NCBI GenBank assembly: GCA_964648215.1
Contig: CAZYMF010000230.1
Span: 1 to 7,407, forward strand
DNA length: 7,407 nucleotides
Reading direction: 5' to 3'
DNA from: CAZYMF01 sp964648215
GTDB lineage: Bacteria > Desulfobacterota > Binatia > HRBIN30 > JACQVA1
Below the pieces are notes generated by a model. The model worked only from the letters and a program-made list of their open reading frames with translations, was not told where the DNA came from and searched no databases. Positions 6,561 to 7,407 of the stretch are shown piece by piece (the first letter of the stretch is position 1; every line of letters starts with the position of its first letter). The translations under genes were made by a program, and so were the position numbers.

Positions 6561-7046
6561 GGTGGCACCGGGCTCTGTCCGGTGCGAAACGAGTTGCAGA
6601 TTACTCGGCGAAACCTACCCCATTGGCAGATCGGCGGGTCGACGTACTTCATCACCTTTCGCACAAAGAACCTGGAACTGCCGGCGGAAGCCCGGCGCAT
6701 GGTTGTCGACGCCTGCAGGCACTTCGACGCGACGCGGTACACTCTCTGGGCCGCAGTGGTGATGCCCGACCATGCTCACCTCCTGCTGCAGCCGGCGGAG
6801 ATCGAGCCCGGACGCTGGTGGCCGCTGGCGACGATTCTGAACTCGATCAAAGGATTCACCGCGCGGCAGATCAACGACCTGCTCGAGCGCAGCGGGTCGG
6901 TGTGGCTGGATGAGCGTTTCGACCGCATCGTGCGCGACGAAGCCGAGCTGATCGAGAAGTGGACTTACGTACGGATGAACCCCGTGAAGAAGGGGCTGTG
7001 CGCGAGGCCGGAGGATTGGGATGCACTGTATGAGTGGAGGCGCTGA
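6501..7046 (+). CDS. REP-associated tyrosine transposase (RAYT), IS200-like Y1 family
   Basis: This is a single-domain Y1_Tnp/RAYT protein. Such enzymes nick single-stranded REP hairpins through a tyrosine and are thought to spread REP sequences. From the ATG at 6501 (181 aa) the core begins with RNLPHWQIGGSTYFITFRT (about 37-55). The HUH motif is VVMPDHAHLLL with His91 and His93. Tyr156, in WTYVRMNPVKKGL four residues before the Asn-Pro, lies where E. coli RAYT has its catalytic Tyr115. All catalytic features are present. The N-terminus is uncertain: ATG 6501 has no Shine-Dalgarno sequence, and in-frame GTG 6582 and TTG 6594 lie closer to the family core. The stretch A-[SN]-Q-[EQ]-GGTGLCPVR is read from REP DNA. 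The gene is bracketed by R3 (inside its 5' part) and R4 (4 bp after the TGA) and is probably the enzyme acting on them. Confidence 0.92.
   Translation: MPDGGEKARKGKGCTPASQEGGTGLCPVRNELQITRRNLPHWQIGGSTYFITFRTKNLELPAEARRMVVDACRHFDATRYTLWAAVVMPDHAHLLLQPAEIEPGRWWPLATILNSIKGFTARQINDLLERSGSVWLDERFDRIVRDEAELIEKWTYVRMNPVKKGLCARPEDWDALYEWRR
6561..6587 (+). repeat. REP-like hairpin R3 (forward)
   Basis: Identical to R1 over all 27 bases: GGTG foot, GCACCGG stem (6565-6571), 7-nt loop, CCGGTGC (to 6585), then GA. It lies inside the open frame of the intact RAYT, where it is read as GGTGLCPV. Confidence 0.92.
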
Positions 7047-7050
7047 GGGT

Positions 7051-7075
7051 GCACCGGACAGAGCCCGGTGCCACC
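7051..7075 (-). repeat. REP-like hairpin R4 (inverted)
   Basis: Perfect reverse complement of the R1/R3 core, starting 4 bp after the RAYT stop. The stem is GCACCGG/CCGGTGC, with CCACC on the outer side, the complement of the GGTGG foot. In mRNA it would form a 3'-end hairpin that could protect or terminate the RAYT transcript. Confidence 0.92.
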
Positions 7076-7214
7076 AGATCCGGTTTGCGCGGTACTACCC
7101 TCGGACGGTACGGCCGGTTGCTCCCTGGAACCAAGCATGATCGTCTCTTCCGAAAATGCCCGATGGGGAGAAAAGCGGAGGAGGTCCAAGGGTCGCAGAC
7201 CAGCCAGCCAAGAA
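7076..7214 (+). repeat. Spacer repeat B (139 bp) between R4 and R5
   Basis: Second full copy of the spacer, sharing a 35-bp identical block (7114-7148) with spacer A and similar sequence throughout. The ATG equivalent to 6501 is present (7156), but indels put it out of frame with the downstream REP. Confidence 0.8.
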
Positions 7215-7270
7215 GGTGGCACCGGGCTCTGTCCGGTGCGAGACTCAGTGCCGGATCAGTTCGGCGGGAG
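7215..7270 (+). repeat. REP-like hairpin R5 (forward) with a short remnant of a third RAYT unit
   Basis: R5 (hairpin 7219-7239) matches the R1/R3 core exactly. The next ~29 bp (CAGTGCCGGATCAGTTCGGCG) still resemble the sequence after R1 (CGGTTGCTGATCACTCGGCG) and R3, then similarity ends. In the RAYT frame it reads ASQEGGTGLCPVR before losing homology. No RAYT coding sequence follows, so this is a 5' stub of a third unit. Confidence 0.75.
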
Positions 7271-7341
7271 CAGGACGTCGTCTTCACCTTCTCGCGCCGT
7301 CGGCGCCCGTAGCCGCCGGCCGGAGATCCCCCTCACCTTGA

Positions 7342-7363
7342 TCCTCTCCCATCCGGGAGAGGA
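7342..7363. repeat. Perfect 9-bp palindrome of dispersed-repeat type
   Basis: TCCTCTCCC (7342-7350) and GGGAGAGGA (7355-7363) flank an ATCC loop, preceded by CCCCTCACC at 7329-7337. The CCCTCACC...CCTCTCCC...GGGAGAGG layout resembles palindromic repeats scattered through many GC-rich proteobacterial genomes. No T-tract follows, so a simple terminator is unlikely. No gene is visible from 7271 to the end of the window. Confidence 0.6.
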
Positions 7364-7407
7364 GACCCTTCAAGATAGGTTCTTCCCTGGTTCCACGCTG
7401 CGCGTCA

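Noticed and set aside
6181..7241. CRISPR array made of the five short repeats
   Set aside because: The repeats alternate in orientation, are separated by 139-463 bp, and flank transposase genes. No cas genes are present.
7156..7341. 61-codon + strand frame at the right end
   Set aside because: It starts in the spacer repeat and crosses REP R5 in a different frame from the RAYT, then ends in low-complexity sequence. It is a shadow of the repeat unit.

Overview
The window is GC-rich bacterial DNA with tightly packed genes, very high third-position GC and long antisense open frames. An rpsA-ihfB pair followed by a HIT-family gene fits a proteobacterial or deltaproteobacterial-grade genome (Myxococcota or Desulfobacterota_B/Binatota-like). 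That placement is inference from gene order and base composition; no marker here fixes the taxon.

Left third (1-2086, + strand): the C-terminal four S1 domains of ribosomal protein S1 (the gene runs off the left edge), then an IHF-beta/HU-type DNA-bending protein, then a HIT-domain nucleotide phosphorylase/hydrolase that abuts or overlaps the ihfB stop. These are spaced like one housekeeping operon.

Middle (2087-5340, + strand): a short intergenic region holds a good sigma70-type promoter (TTGCCC, 17 bp, TATAAT). It leads into two genes that resemble the I and D subunits of magnesium chelatase: an AAA+ ATPase of the MoxR/ChlI group and a VWA protein with a complete MIDAS. No pigment or cobalamin genes are nearby, so they are best read as a generic ATPase plus metal-dependent adaptor pair whose client is unknown. 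A hairpin follows the VWA gene.

Right-centre (5340-6070): a doubtful 87-codon frame on the + strand converges with a well-supported 145-aa conserved hypothetical gene on the - strand.

Right end (about 6131-7270): a compact repeat/transposase array. Five copies of a REP-like hairpin (GCACCGG-N7-CCGGTGC with a GGTGG foot) alternate in orientation. They bracket first a decayed and then an intact REP-associated tyrosine transposase (RAYT). A ~140-bp spacer follows each unit, and a third, truncated unit starts at the fifth hairpin. The RAYT frame reads through the 5' REP hairpin and stops 4 bp before the 3' one. This array is the most interesting part of the window. The last ~130 bp carry an unrelated 9-bp perfect palindrome of a dispersed-repeat type and no gene.
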